Shown: positions 9,001-17,534, counted from the first letter of the stretch. The stretch is 23,653 nucleotides of DNA from Phallusia fumigata (GCA_008931825.1 QXVZ01001081.1:1-23653), one strand, 5' to 3'. Program-made: numbers and translations. The notes: generated by a model not told the origin, from the letters alone.

Positions 9001-10897
9001 ATCATATTGGCTATTTATGTCCAAATCTAACTTTGCCTTATATTGGCTATTTATGTCCAAATCTAACTTTGCCTTGTTTTTCTTGTATGTTTTCATCCAT
9101 AAATTGTTTTTGCAATGGTAACAGGTTTTGTATGCTTTCTGAGATATGATGGACAGCAATAAGATGCTACTGGTTACTACTAGTCAAATTACCACAAACG
9201 GTTTTCCTGCAAAGTATCACACAAAAAATAACACTNACCATTATTTTGGGGCATTATAAACTTTTTTTACACATACAAGTAGCAAAATAGTTTAATTAAA
9301 AATTATTGAGGTGTAAAAAATGGTAGTGTTAAACATGGAACCAATGCCCAACATCATTTGTACACCACATTGCAAGTGATGCTCTATTGCTTCCTACAGA
9401 GCTGACATATGGTCAAAGAGATCGTGCACAGGGTATGATCATATTGGCTATTTATGTCCAAATCTAACTTTGCCTTATTGTCTGTTGCATCTCGTAAGTT
9501 TTTATTCTATAATAGTTTTTGCAGTGTTTCCTATGCTTTGTGAAATATGATGGTGAGCAATAAGATGCTACTGGTTACTATTAGTCAAATCACCACAAAC
9601 GGTTTTCCTGCCAAGTATCATACAAAAAGTGACACTTTAATATAGCAAGGTACAGCATTATATTCTAAGGTGGGCCATAAATGTGCTGCAATGCATATAT
9701 TAATAGAAAACCAACTTAATGACACAATTATGCCTGGCAGGCAACAGACCACATACATGGTAGGAATTTTTAAATGAATATTTTGAATCCATACTGCCAT
9801 TTAATCAGGTAACAAGAACCAATAAATATTTTTGGGACAATATCAAGTACAAGGGAACTTGCTTGGCCCATCCATACTGGCTTTAGCCTTGCAGCTAAAT
9901 GTTTGACAGCACATCAGAGACTGTTAAGAGGTAATGCATCCATATATAGCAACATGCGCAATATTATGCATGGGACAATTTGTTACTTTAACTTCAATTC
10001 TGTTTGTTAGTCTGTCAAAAAATTACTACTTCGATTCAATATTCTTGATTAAAAACAGATATTCTAGAATACTATAATTATGAAAATCTCTACAACCTGA
10101 CTACTTACTTTCCAGCATTCTCGCCAGATAAAGTTGAATTGTGAGCTGAAAAATCAACCAAAGATTTCAGGAGAGATCCAGTTCGAGTTGTCATAAAAGT
10201 GGTTGGATTTTGCCATGATTTCCATGGAATTCCGTTGCCACCATCAAATTTTCCTTTTTGATCCACAACAAACTTGTCGAAAAGTACATATCGCCAGTTA
10301 TCATTTGAACTGAAGAACATCCGATTTGCTACAAGCAGTGCATATGGAAGCATGTCGTCAAACACGTAGACCTAAAAAAACAATTTGTGATTAAAAAATG
10401 TCTAAAAGATTAAAAAACCAAGTTACGTTGCTTGGAGGCTTCAAAGAAAGGGGCAAACTTTAAAAATGGTTGGGAAAAGCAGGTGGTTATTCTAGAATAG
10501 TTTTTTTGATTCTAGAACACAAATAGAAGTTTTATATTACTTCATACTGACTACTACAGAATAAATATTTTATGTACATAATTTACAGTTTTAATAGTCT
10601 CAATAAGAAGATACAAGCCCTACTTGTTTGTGAAACATTTTTTCTGTTTAGACAAATTCTGTTATCAACATCAAGTTTTGTAAATACTTTATGATTAGGC
10701 ATCACAACATACAGACAAGAAAATAACTAAAATACCTTTCTTCCAGAGTTTGAAGTCCAAACTCTCGTCAAATGACTTTGGGCATATTCAGAGGTAAGCA
10801 TTTCATTGGTGAAATATGCTTCTTTCTCGACAATTTGTGTCTCGCCTTGCACCAAAACAGCGGCACACAAAACAGTTACCAAACACACAACCCCCAT
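5709..10897 (-). CDS. secreted tandem-domain 2-oxoglutarate/Fe(II) oxygenase (prolyl-hydroxylase-like)
   Basis: Nine exons can be chained: 10897-10736, 10371-10109, 8766-8391, 8317-8210, 8061-7861, 7579-7430, 7181-6888, 6522-6270, 6071-5709. They give about 723 residues if two single-base breaks (exons 5 and 7) are read through. Residues 1-18 are a signal peptide. Residues 55-267 form a degenerate double-stranded beta-helix domain. Residues 304-484 form the catalytic domain, with FHLD (His394, Asp396), distal His474 and Arg484 ten residues later, as in prolyl hydroxylases. The last 200 residues are acidic, then helical; there is no KDEL-like end. NST, NWT and NVT sequons fit passage through the secretory pathway. 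By family knowledge it would hydroxylate a protein side chain using Fe(II), oxygen and 2-oxoglutarate; the substrate is unknown. The N at 9236 falls in intron 2, so continuity depends on the assembly. Confidence 0.8.
6270..6522 (-). CDS. oxygenase gene exon 8: acidic C-terminal linker
   Basis: The acceptor ATTTGCAG precedes A GAC ATT GTC. The exon encodes a helical start, then a Gln/Glu/Asp-rich disordered stretch ending NDGFEYEE|GTTAAT, phase 0. This is an extension beyond the catalytic domain. Confidence 0.75.
6888..7181 (-). CDS. oxygenase gene exon 7: distal His and 2-oxoglutarate Arg
   Basis: After TTTAATCAG the exon encodes MTLPAHSKLLSGETAFMEY, then GRAVIFSGNFPHSAHPPS and RYTFAVKLSF, and ends GTT AG|GTAAGC. 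His474 and Arg484 are ten residues apart, as in collagen prolyl hydroxylases. The incoming phase is off by one against exon 6; an A5 instead of A4 at 7174-7177 would fix it (GPKMTLPAH). Confidence 0.8.
7430..7579 (-). CDS. oxygenase gene exon 6: HxD iron-binding motif
   Basis: The acceptor CTTCAACAG precedes GT TAT GAT TCC. The exon carries ADHTRFHLDTSQPDEKE, where FHLD is the HxD iron-binding motif, then TTFLLYLSPNWTAEDY and one base before GTAAGC. NWT is an N-glycosylation sequon. Confidence 0.85.
7861..8061 (-). CDS. oxygenase gene exon 5: start of catalytic domain, with frame break
   Basis: The exon follows CCTGAAG and reads VAVFDGCLK, then continues one frame over as KEDLDELRTH to TYVT plus one base. 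As written, the A6 run (plus strand 8032-8037) puts a stop five codons later. One extra A restores a continuous family-like sequence. The corrected length of 202 nt also gives the phase that exon 6 needs (two leading bases). The site reads T TTA AAA in frame. Confidence 0.75.
8210..8317 (-). CDS. oxygenase gene exon 4: inter-domain linker
   Basis: The exon has 36 codons, phase 0 at both ends: TTTTTTAG|GAC TCA TAC to GAT TTT|GTAAGT. It encodes DSYFHEFVCTDNADKVGKVD and a basic stretch, linking the degenerate and catalytic domains. Confidence 0.8.
8391..8766 (-). CDS. oxygenase gene exon 3: degenerate 2OG-oxygenase core
   Basis: The exon opens with the G that completes the Lys codon, then DYQLTELYSS, and encodes 125 residues to NLR|GTAAGA. 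GDHTQLYKDH aligns with ADHTRFHLDT of the catalytic domain, so iron ligand His is Tyr163 while Asp165 remains. IPYLARPPS aligns with FPHSAHPPS, so the distal His becomes Arg228. Gln238 stands where Arg484 binds 2-oxoglutarate. The domain should be inactive. Confidence 0.85.
9004..9075. repeat. 36-bp tandem repeat, two units
   Basis: Two exact adjacent 36-bp units start ATATTGGCTATTTATGTCC. The same pair is at 12915-12986. The alternative version near 9440-9478 has one unit only and then diverges, so the unit number is polymorphic between the two versions. Confidence 0.8.
9236..9236. other. single-N contig join
   Basis: The left side ends AATAACACT; the right side restarts with ACCATTATTTTGGGG, already seen at 8800. 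The next sequence expected after AATAACACT is at 13147. Confidence 0.9.
10109..10371 (-). CDS. oxygenase gene exon 2 (first copy): start of degenerate domain
   Basis: A TTTTTTTAG acceptor precedes GTC TAC GTG (VYVFDDMLPY...) and the exon ends GGAAA|GTAAGT, two bases into a Lys codon. VYVFDDML resembles VAVFDGCL at the start of the second domain (exon 5), the first sign of an internal duplication. It is duplicated at 13620-13882. Confidence 0.85.
10736..10897 (-). CDS. oxygenase gene exon 1 (first copy): signal peptide
   Basis: The exon starts at ATG 10897 and encodes 54 residues beginning MGVVCLVTVLCAAVLVQG, a hydrophobic signal peptide with a likely cut before Glu19. It ends AAG|GTATTT in phase 0. 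The ATG is the only good start, since the signal peptide follows at once. An identical exon lies at 14247-14408. Confidence 0.85.
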
Positions 10898-11825
10898 TTT
10901 TTAACTCCAATCTAAGCCTGCATACCAAGGAAAGCAAAAAGTTTTAACATAACAGGGCCTGTCTTTCTAAAACATAAATGATACTTTATTGCAAATAAGA
11001 CCCGCCACCATTGCAACAACAGAAGTAGGTGGTCATTTAGATTGAAGCTAACCCAATGAAAATAAGTCTTGTGTACAACTGTAAATGTTAGTAATGTCAT
11101 ACAACCTTGAAATTACGTCACAGCAGAGTGACGTACATACGACGAAGTCATGCAAAATTATTCTCACATAGTACATCCGAATAAAGAATTTAAGCTCACT
11201 TAAAACAAAATAGAAAGTCAAGAAACTGTGACATTGCGTTAATTGTTGACTTTTGGTGAATCACGTTTTAACCACGTGATATTTGTAAACATCACTAAGT
11301 ACCTACCTTGGGTTGCTAGTAACTTGCCTCAAGCACGTTTGATTTCTACGGGCAACGTTTGCTAATTAATGCACACGCTTCTGCTTCAATTTCCCCCCAC
11401 AGGAAACCCGTTCTGGTCGACGGCGCCCTCTTATTCACAACGATTCGTGACCAATTTAAATTGTGAAATAAGGGGAGCTAACTTGAGAATGGAGGAATAA
11501 CCTGTTTGGTGGTTTATTTCAATTGTTTCTAACCAGAGTACCTTTGGTTTGCCCAGGCTAGGGCGATCAATTAAACTGTTTTTAATTTTGTTTATGTGTG
11601 ACATTAAACTAGTGTTAGCTAGCTGTGATTTTATTCATATTAAATCCTAGTTGTTGTGACATTATCAGTTACTTTTTAATTTGCTGTGAATACGTCTACA
11701 GGTATTTTATTGGATTTTAAACCCTCCAAAGCATATCAAGTTTTCCCATTGTAGGTAAAAGTTTAATTTGCTTCGAGGTATAAGTTTGAAACTATGATGT
11801 TAATTTATGTTTATGTAACATCCAG
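10898..11825. promoter_or_regulatory. probable bidirectional promoter region (first copy)
   Basis: About 0.93 kb separates the oxygenase ATG (minus) from the coding-like exon on the plus strand. It holds a CRE-like palindrome (11114-11135), CACGTG at 11274-11279, and a more GC-rich patch at about 11390-11450. I found no convincing first exon or TATA box for either gene. Confidence 0.4.
11114..11135. promoter_or_regulatory. paired CRE-like half-sites
   Basis: TACGTCAC and GTGACGTA are exact inverted copies around the 6-nt spacer AGCAGA, about 220 bp upstream of the oxygenase ATG. TGACGT is the core bound by CREB/ATF-type bZIP proteins. The identical site is at 14625-14646. Confidence 0.5.
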
Positions 11826-12034
11826 GTTGAGAAAGAACACAAGCCACCGGAACGCAGAGAAATGAAACTTCATCTACCGTTCACGTGCAATCAATTACAC
11901 AGTTTGCTCGAAGCACCCACACTTCCATCAAGTTTTAAGCCTGCAAACACATCAGCTTGGTGCCTTGAATTCACAGCAGAGTGGAAAGCAATGAAGGTGG
12001 TGAAATTTTAGAAGAAGCAATTCGACATCTGCAG
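11826..12034 (+). CDS. exon of an unrecognised divergent gene (first copy)
   Basis: The acceptor GTAACATCCAG is followed by a frame reading VEKEHKPPERREMKLHLPF and FKPANTSAWCLEFTAEWKAM. It stays open to KVVKF, where TTT TAG stops it. One extra T in the T4 run at 12006-12009 would continue the frame as LEEAIRHLQ to the good donor CTGCAG|GTTAGG, and the exon would then be 70 codons, phase 0 at both ends. I do not recognise the protein. It is transcribed away from the oxygenase gene. The first exon and later exons were not found. Both copies (also 15337-15545) carry the same break, so it is either a shared error or a true mutation. Confidence 0.6.
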
Positions 12035-12322
12035 GTTAGGGATTTTTTTCAAGCCATATACGAAAGTTTGTTTTCAGTTTATGAGTTTATTGTCACGATG
12101 TTGAAGTGTGACTAAAATTAGAAATACATGTAAAATTTCAAGCCTTTAAATGTTGGTGAGATTACAACACTATTAAAGAATATTTAAACGACAGATAGTT
12201 CACAAATCGTAAAAAACTATTGATTCACTGACGAAAATAAACACAAGTGACAGTTATTTTGACAGCAAAACTTTGAACTTAATCTGCAGTCACCTGTCTT
12301 AGTGTAGAGGTTAGGTCGCTCG

Positions 12323-12323
12323 N
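12323..12323. other. single-N contig join inside duplicated sequence
   Basis: The left contig ends GGTCGCTCG, which matches 15826-15834 inside the tRNA-like element. The right contig starts mid-exon 3 of the oxygenase gene, matching 8413 onward. Confidence 0.9.
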
Positions 12324-14408
12324 AAGAAATATGCCCTCTTCTCATACACCACCTTCTGCTCAGAGTTAAACTGTGCGAAAATCATGTATTGGCCTGAAAG
12401 TTCAGCAATACTGGGTGGTCTTGCTAAGTACGGAATAGCAGAATCCCAAATTACTATCCTTCCTTGTCTTGGTGATGCGACCCCAAAAATATCCATGTTG
12501 TCATCATCTTCATAGAAGAGCATTTCTCCATAGCTGTTCTTCAACCACAGTGTATTGGTGTATATAACCATGGAGTAGCCATCGATACTTCCAACTTTTG
12601 AAGTGTGATCTTTGTACAGCTGCGTGTGGTCACCTCGACGGAGTATCGAAGAATACAACTCAGTCAGCTGGTAGTCCCTACACAAAAGCCATAAACAGAA
12701 CTGTTAGCAAACCATTATTTTGGGGCATTATAAACTTTTTTAACACATACAAGTAGCAAAATAGTTTAATAAAAAATTATTGAGGTGTAAAAAATGGTAG
12801 TGTTAAACATGGAACCAATGCCCAACATCATTTGTACACCACATTGCAAGTGATGCTATATTGCTTCCTACAGAGCTGACATATGGTCAAAGAGATCGTG
12901 CACAGAGTATGATCATATTGGCTATTTATGTCCAAATCTAACTTTGCCTTATATTGGCTATTTATGTCCAAATCTAACTTTGCCTTGTTTTTCTTGTATG
13001 TTTTCATCCATAAATTGTTTTTGCAATGGTAACAGGTTTTGTATGCTTTCTGAGATATGATGGACAGCAATAAGATGCTACTGGTTACTACTAGTCAAAT
13101 TACCACAAACGGTTTTCCTGCAAAGTATCACACAAAAAATAACACTTTATTATAGCAAGGTACAGCATTATATTCTAAGGTGGGCCATAAATGTGCTGCA
13201 ATGCATATATTAATAGAAAACCAACTTAATGACACAATTATGCCTGGCAGGCAACAGACCACATACATGGTAGGAATTTTTAAATGAATATTTTGAATCC
13301 ATACTGCCATTTAATCAGGTAACAAGAACCAATAAATATTTTTGGGACAATATCAAGTACAAGGGAACTTGCTAGGCCCATCCATACTGGCTTTAGCCTT
13401 GCAGCTAAATGTTTTGACAGCACATCAGAGACTGCTAAGAGGTGATACATCCGCTAAGAGGAAAAAGCCCACTATTATGCATGGGACACTTTGTTGCTTT
13501 AACTGCAATTCTGTATGTCAGTATGTCAAAAAATTACTACTTCGATTCAATATTCAGGATTAAAAACAGATATTCTAGAATACTATAATTATGAAAATCT
13601 CTACAACCTGACTACTTACTTTCCAGCATTCTCGCCAGATAAAGTTGAATTGTGAGCTGAAAAATCAACCAAAGATTTCAGGAGAGATCCAGTTCGAGTT
13701 GTCATAAAAGTGGTTGGATTTTGCCATGATTTCCATGGAATTCCGTTGCCACCATCAAATTTTCCTTTTTGATCCACAACAAACTTGTCGAAAAGTACAT
13801 ATCGCCAGTTATCATTTGAACTGAAGAACATCCGATTTGCTACAAGCAGTGCATATGGAAGCATGTCGTCAAACACGTAGACCTAAAAAAACCAATTTGA
13901 GATAAAAAATGTCTAAAAGATTAAAAAACCAAGTTACGTTGCTTGGAGGCTTCAAAGAAAGGGGCAAACTTTAAAAATGGTTGGGAAAAGCAGGTGGTTA
14001 TTCTAGAATAGTTTTTTTGATTCTAGAACACAAATAGAAGTTTTATATTACTTCATACTGACTACTACAGAATAAATATTTTATGTACATAATTTACAGT
14101 TTTAATAGTCTCAATAAGAAGATACAAGCCCTACTTGTTTGTGAAACATTTTTTCTGTTTAGACAAATTCTGTTATCAACATCAAGTTTTGTAAATACTT
14201 TATGATTAGGCATCACAATATACAGACAAGAAAATAACTAAAATACCTTTCTTCCAGAGTTTGAAGTCCAAACTCTCGTCAAATGACTTTGGGCATATTC
14301 AGAGGTAAGCATTTCATTGGTGAAATATGCTTCTTTCTCGACAATTTGTGTCTCGCCTTGCACCAAAACAGCGGCACACAAAACAGTTACCAAACACACA
14401 ACCCCCAT
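12324..14408 (-). pseudogene. second, 3'-truncated copy of the oxygenase gene (exons 1-3)
   Basis: Exon 1 is 14408-14247, exon 2 is 13882-13620, and exon 3 starts at 12677 and is cut at 12324 by the contig edge after KRAYF. All three match the first copy at amino-acid level, with intact splice sites. The truncation is caused by the join, not by a mutation. This is more probably the other allele, or the true 5' end of the same gene, than a broken duplicate. It should be merged with 5709-8766 rather than counted as a second gene. Confidence 0.75.
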
Positions 14409-14624
14409 TTTTTAACTCCAATCTAAGCCTGCATACCAAGGAAAGCAAAAAGTTTTAACATAACAGGGCCTGTCTTTCTAAAACATAAATGATACTTTAT
14501 TGCAAATAAGACCCGCCACCATTGCAACAACAGAAGTAGGTGGTCATTTAGATTGAAGCTAACCCAATGAAAATAAGTCTTGTGTACAACTGTAAATGTT
14601 AGTAATGTCATACAACCTTGAAAT

Positions 14625-14646
14625 TACGTCACAGCAGAGTGACGTA
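14625..14646. promoter_or_regulatory. paired CRE-like half-sites (second copy)
   Basis: Same TACGTCAC-AGCAGA-GTGACGTA arrangement as at 11114-11135, at the same distance from the oxygenase start at 14408. Confidence 0.5.
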
Positions 14647-15336
14647 CATACGACGAAGTCATGCAAAATTATTCTCACATAGTACATCCGAATAAAGAAT
14701 TTAAGCTCACTTAAAACAAAATAGAAAGTCAAGAAACTGTGACATTGCGTTAATTGTTGACTTTTGGTGAATCACGTTTTAACCACGTGATATTTGTAAA
14801 CATCACTAAGTACCTACCTTGGGTTGCTAGTAACTTGCCTCAAGCACGTTTGATTTCTACGGGCAACGTTTGCTAATTAATGCACACGCTTCTGCTTCAA
14901 TTTCCCCCCACAGGAAACCCGTTCTGGTCGACGGCGCCCTCTTATTCACAACGATTCGTGACCAATTTAAATTGTGAAATAAGGGGAGCTAACTTGAGAA
15001 TGGAGGAATAACCTGTTTGGTGGTTTATTTCAATTGTTTCTAACCAGAGTACCTTTGGTTTGCCCAGGCTAGGGCGATCAATTAAACTGTTTTTAATTTT
15101 GTTTATGTGTGACATTAAACTAGTGTTAGCTAGCTGTGATTTTATTCATATTAAATCCTAGTTGTTGTGACATTATCAGTTACTTTTTAATTTGCTGTGA
15201 ATACGTCTACAGGTATTTTATTGGATTTTAAACCCTCCAAAGCATATCAAGTTTTCCCATTGTAGGTAAAAGTTTAATTTGCTTCGAGGTATAAGTTTGA
15301 AACTATGATGTTAATTTATGTTTATGTAACATCCAG

Positions 15337-15545
15337 GTTGAGAAAGAACACAAGCCACCGGAACGCAGAGAAATGAAACTTCATCTACCGTTCACGTGCA
15401 ATCAATTACACAGTTTGCTCGAAGCACCCACACTTCCATCAAGTTTTAAGCCTGCAAACACATCAGCTTGGTGCCTTGAATTCACAGCAGAGTGGAAAGC
15501 AATGAAGGTGGTGAAATTTTAGAAGAAGCAATTCGACATCTGCAG
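15337..15545 (+). CDS. exon of the unrecognised divergent gene (second copy)
   Basis: This is the duplicate of 11826-12034, with the same acceptor, the same frame (VEKEHKPPERREMKLH...), the same TTT TAG break after KVVKF and the same donor CTGCAG|GTTAGG. Because this contig continues to the right, it is the better version for searching downstream exons. I found no convincing next exon before the tRNA-like element. Confidence 0.55.
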
Positions 15546-15803
15546 GTTAGGGATTTTTTTCAAGCCATATACGAAAGTTTGTTTTCAGTTTATGAGTTTA
15601 TTGTCACGATGTTGAAGTGTGACTAAAATTAGAAATACATGTAAAATTTCAAGCCTTTAAATGTTGGTGAGATTACAACACTATTAAAGAATATTTAAAC
15701 GACAGATAGTTCACAAATCGTAAAAAACTATTGATTCACTGACGAAAATAAACACAAGTGACAGTTATTTTGACAGCAAAACTTTGAACTTAATCTGCAG
15801 TCA

Positions 15804-15876
15804 CCTGTCTTAGTGTAGAGGTTAGGTCGCTCGCCTTCACATCCAATGGTCCCTGGTTCGAATCCAGCTGGGATTG
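15804..15876 (+). repeat. degenerate tRNA-Glu-like element (pol III A and B boxes)
   Basis: TAGTGTAGAGGTTAGG (from 15811) matches the A box and D arm of tRNA-Glu. GGTTCGAATCC (15855-15865) is a perfect B box. CCTTCAC holds TTC in the anticodon position. The acceptor and anticodon stems do not pair, so this is a tRNA pseudogene or the head of a tRNA-derived SINE, not a working tRNA. The first contig copy breaks exactly here (12322), as expected at a dispersed repeat. Confidence 0.5.
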
Positions 15877-16240
15877 CCTTATTCCTCGGGCTTAAACATG
15901 CCAGCATAGTTTTCTACATAATTTTTCGTCGAAAACCGTGTGTTACCATTTTTGATCCCGGTTTTAACATCAAACCCCCATGTTAAAGACAAAAAAACTG
16001 AACCCCGACAAAACGAGCGTAAGGCACATTTTAAGTCAACGATTCATAAACCAATAAATTCAGTATATATTTTAATTCATTGGACGCGAGATAAATGTTA
16101 CGTCACCGTAATTCGAAAGGGAATACACAAAGCGAACTATTGCGTGCGTTTGTTTTCGGGTGGCGAAAAATGTACCAAGTTGCATAATATTATTGCAAAG
16201 GATTATAGTTTAGAAAATATACCAATGTAATTGTAATGCT
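15877..16240. other. stretch without a supported gene
   Basis: It contains a 96-codon open frame (15940-16230) with no splice or family support. The right end (about 16160-16240) resembles 23250-23340, so it belongs to the 7-kb tandem unit. Confidence 0.4.
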
Positions 16241-16600
16241 TTTTTCTAGTTTAGGAGTGATCGGGGCGGCCAAAAGGTTTTTGTTTCAAACACGTGTCGC
16301 ATAAAAATACAAAAGACCTTCTCCAGCTTCCGGCAAGCGCTGTGTTGTCACAAGCACCAATCAAATCACACCACGTCATCCCAATTCGAACCAAGTTTGC
16401 CAGGGCATTGCCTGCCGCAACTACCTGAACTGCTCCAAACGCATCTCACTAATTGGTGCAATAAAGTCAGCCATTGGACGGATGAAGAGCGCTCCTGTGA
16501 CGTTTCAAAAACAAGCGTTTTGATTGGTCGAAAAAAAGAAAAAATGATCCCACGCAGCATTGGTGGCGACGCGTCATTCTTCTTTTGCAACTGGTGTCGA
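16241..16600 (+). promoter_or_regulatory. CCAAT-box promoter block of the tandem unit
   Basis: It is conserved with 23340-23653. It holds ATTGG elements at 16452-16456, 16473-16477 and 16523-16527 (NF-Y-type sites). The best-preserved piece is CCATTGGACGGATGAAGAGC and the next 12 bases. The first splice donor lies just downstream at 16659. Confidence 0.55.
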
Positions 16601-16658
16601 AGGGAGGAGCTGTGACGGGGGACGATCCAACGACGACTTACAAGTGGGAAATATTCAG
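16601..16658 (+). other. probable first non-coding exon of the array transcript
   Basis: The sequence downstream of the CCAAT cluster ends ATATTCAG|GTAACG, a good donor. No open frame with a start is evident. The 5' boundary is a guess. Confidence 0.4.
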
Positions 16659-16712
16659 GTAACGTCTTTGTTCTAATTAAACATTTTCGATTTTGTAGAG
16701 AAGTAAACTGGG

Positions 16713-16718
16713 GTGCAC
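16713..16718 (+). other. GTGCAC element in the first intron
   Basis: TGGGGTGCACACTGG lies 54 nt after the first donor (16659). It resembles the CAGGGTGCACACTG elements at 19346 and 21535. Confidence 0.4.
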
Positions 16719-16942
16719 ACTGGTTTGCTTCTTACTAATACCGGAAAGTATTTTTTGTTTTGTGAGTTTGTACAACTTGTCAAATGCATGATACTGCCGG
16801 TAGATTGTTTTTCCCAGCTCCTCGTGCGGTTTCTGTTCACTGCATCTGCTGCTCGACCGTCACCTGTGCATTTTAAATGGAGAACATCGTCCATCACAAG
16901 CAGAGTGGTCCGGAGAATTACTTGGAACTTTTTAGAAAACAG

Positions 16943-16948
16943 GCAAGT
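16943..16948 (+). other. GC-type 5' splice site
   Basis: AAAACAG|GCAAGT matches the consensus of GC-AG introns. It is 27 nt upstream of the hairpin at 16971, the same gap as at 18577. Confidence 0.5.
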
Positions 16949-16970
16949 AAAAGATGATGATCTAATGGAG

Positions 16971-17013
16971 CATGGGAAGACAGTATAACGTGCACTTATC
17001 CTGTCTTCGCATG
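16971..17013 (+). repeat. 43-nt intronic hairpin, copy 1
   Basis: CATGGGAAGACAG (5' arm) and CTGTCTTCGCATG (3' arm) pair at 12 of 13 positions. The inner ATAA/TTAT stem closes a 7-nt loop CGTGCAC. The candidate acceptor CTAAGTAG is 65 nt downstream (17078). Confidence 0.8.
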
Positions 17014-17078
17014 TGTCAAGGTTTAAACGAGTTATGAACTAGGTTACACATCGCTGAACGTGTTACGTACCTAAGTAG

Positions 17079-17168
17079 ATGCAACGCGTTCGAACTGGAG
17101 AAATAAGCGGAAGAAGACGGCTTCGGTGAAATTCCTTGAAGTGCAACATGGAACTTTACAGGAAACAG
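17079..17168 (+). other. exon-like module, type ATGCAACG, copy 1
   Basis: It begins ATGCAACGCGTTCG, contains AGAAGACGGCTTCGGTG and ends GGAAACAG|GCAAGT. It is about 75% similar to 18728-18815. No conserved reading frame is shared by the two copies. Confidence 0.4.
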
Positions 17169-17174
17169 GCAAGT
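17169..17174 (+). other. GC-type 5' splice site
   Basis: GAAACAG|GCAAGT opens the intron holding the hairpin at 17224. The acceptor at 17341 gives a 173-nt GC-AG intron. Confidence 0.5.
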
Positions 17175-17223
17175 GAAAGTTATCTATCCAACTAGTATTA
17201 TTTTTACTTAGTTATAGGTTGAG

Positions 17224-17266
17224 CATGGGAAGACAGTATAAAGTGCACTTATCCTGTCTTCGCATG
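17224..17266 (+). repeat. 43-nt intronic hairpin, copy 2
   Basis: Same arms as copy 1. The loop is AGTGCAC, with a C to A change outside the GTGCAC core. The acceptor TTTTGCAG is 75 nt downstream. Confidence 0.8.
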
Positions 17267-17341
17267 TTGTTTTTCCAAACGTGTTTTAAACTAGGTTACG
17301 TATCGTTGGACTTCTAGTGGCTCTTCTGCTCTGTTTTGCAG

Positions 17342-17393
17342 GAAACGGAAGCGGAGTGAGCGTGTTTTCAGTTGCGACAGAAAAGTTAAGTTA
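17342..17393 (+). other. exon-like module, type GAAACGGAAG, copy 1
   Basis: It follows a pyrimidine-rich GCTCTGTTTTGCAG and starts GAAACGGAAGCGGAG. It ends in AAGTTAAGTTA (17383-17393), the element shared by six modules and the only candidate donor (GTTAAG). One frame reads KRKRSERVFSCDRKVK, but this is not preserved in the sister copies. Confidence 0.4.
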
Positions 17394-17448
17394 CTGGATT
17401 TCCGTTCCCGGCGTTAATAAAAATCTAATAATTTTAATAGATTTCAAA

Positions 17449-17491
17449 CATGGGAGGACACTATAACGTGCACTTATCCTGTCTTCCCATT
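17449..17491 (+). repeat. 43-nt intronic hairpin, copy 3
   Basis: The arms are CATGGGAGGACAC and CTGTCTTCCCATT. Here the position that is a G-G mismatch in most copies is a G-C pair. Loop CGTGCAC. The acceptor at 17591 is 100 nt away, or 74 without the 26-bp duplication. Confidence 0.75.
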
Positions 17492-17534
17492 TTGACGTAT
17501 TTGACATTTCATAGAGGTTAGACATCTTTTTAAA

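Larger units (their letters stand above)
8767..10108 (-). other. intron 2 of the oxygenase gene, containing a contig join
   Basis: This AT-rich intron is interrupted by the N at 9236. Bases 9237-9640 repeat 8800-9235 with differences, so the intron is represented twice and its true length (about 0.95 kb in the 12678-13619 version) is shorter than drawn. Confidence 0.65.
9237..12322. repeat. duplicate (probably allelic) copy of 12711-15834
   Basis: The segment is nearly identical to 12711-15834 at an offset of about 3511. Differences concentrate in 9237-10010, while 10010-12322 differs at only a handful of sites. It contains oxygenase exons 1 and 2 and the divergent exon. Confidence 0.9.

Noticed and set aside
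8917-9159. 80-codon minus-strand frame with a repeated KAKLDLDINSQY
   Set aside because: It is intronic and produced by the 36-bp tandem repeat; the other version lacks one unit and breaks the frame.
10912-11100. 62-codon minus-strand frame upstream of the oxygenase gene
   Set aside because: Conserved between copies only because the copies are near-identical DNA; no splice site or family support.
15804-15876. Functional tRNA-Glu(TTC)
   Set aside because: The acceptor and anticodon stems do not pair despite good A and B boxes.
15940-16230. 96-codon plus-strand frame
   Set aside because: The related sequence at 23250-23340 does not preserve the frame, and there is no acceptor or family match.
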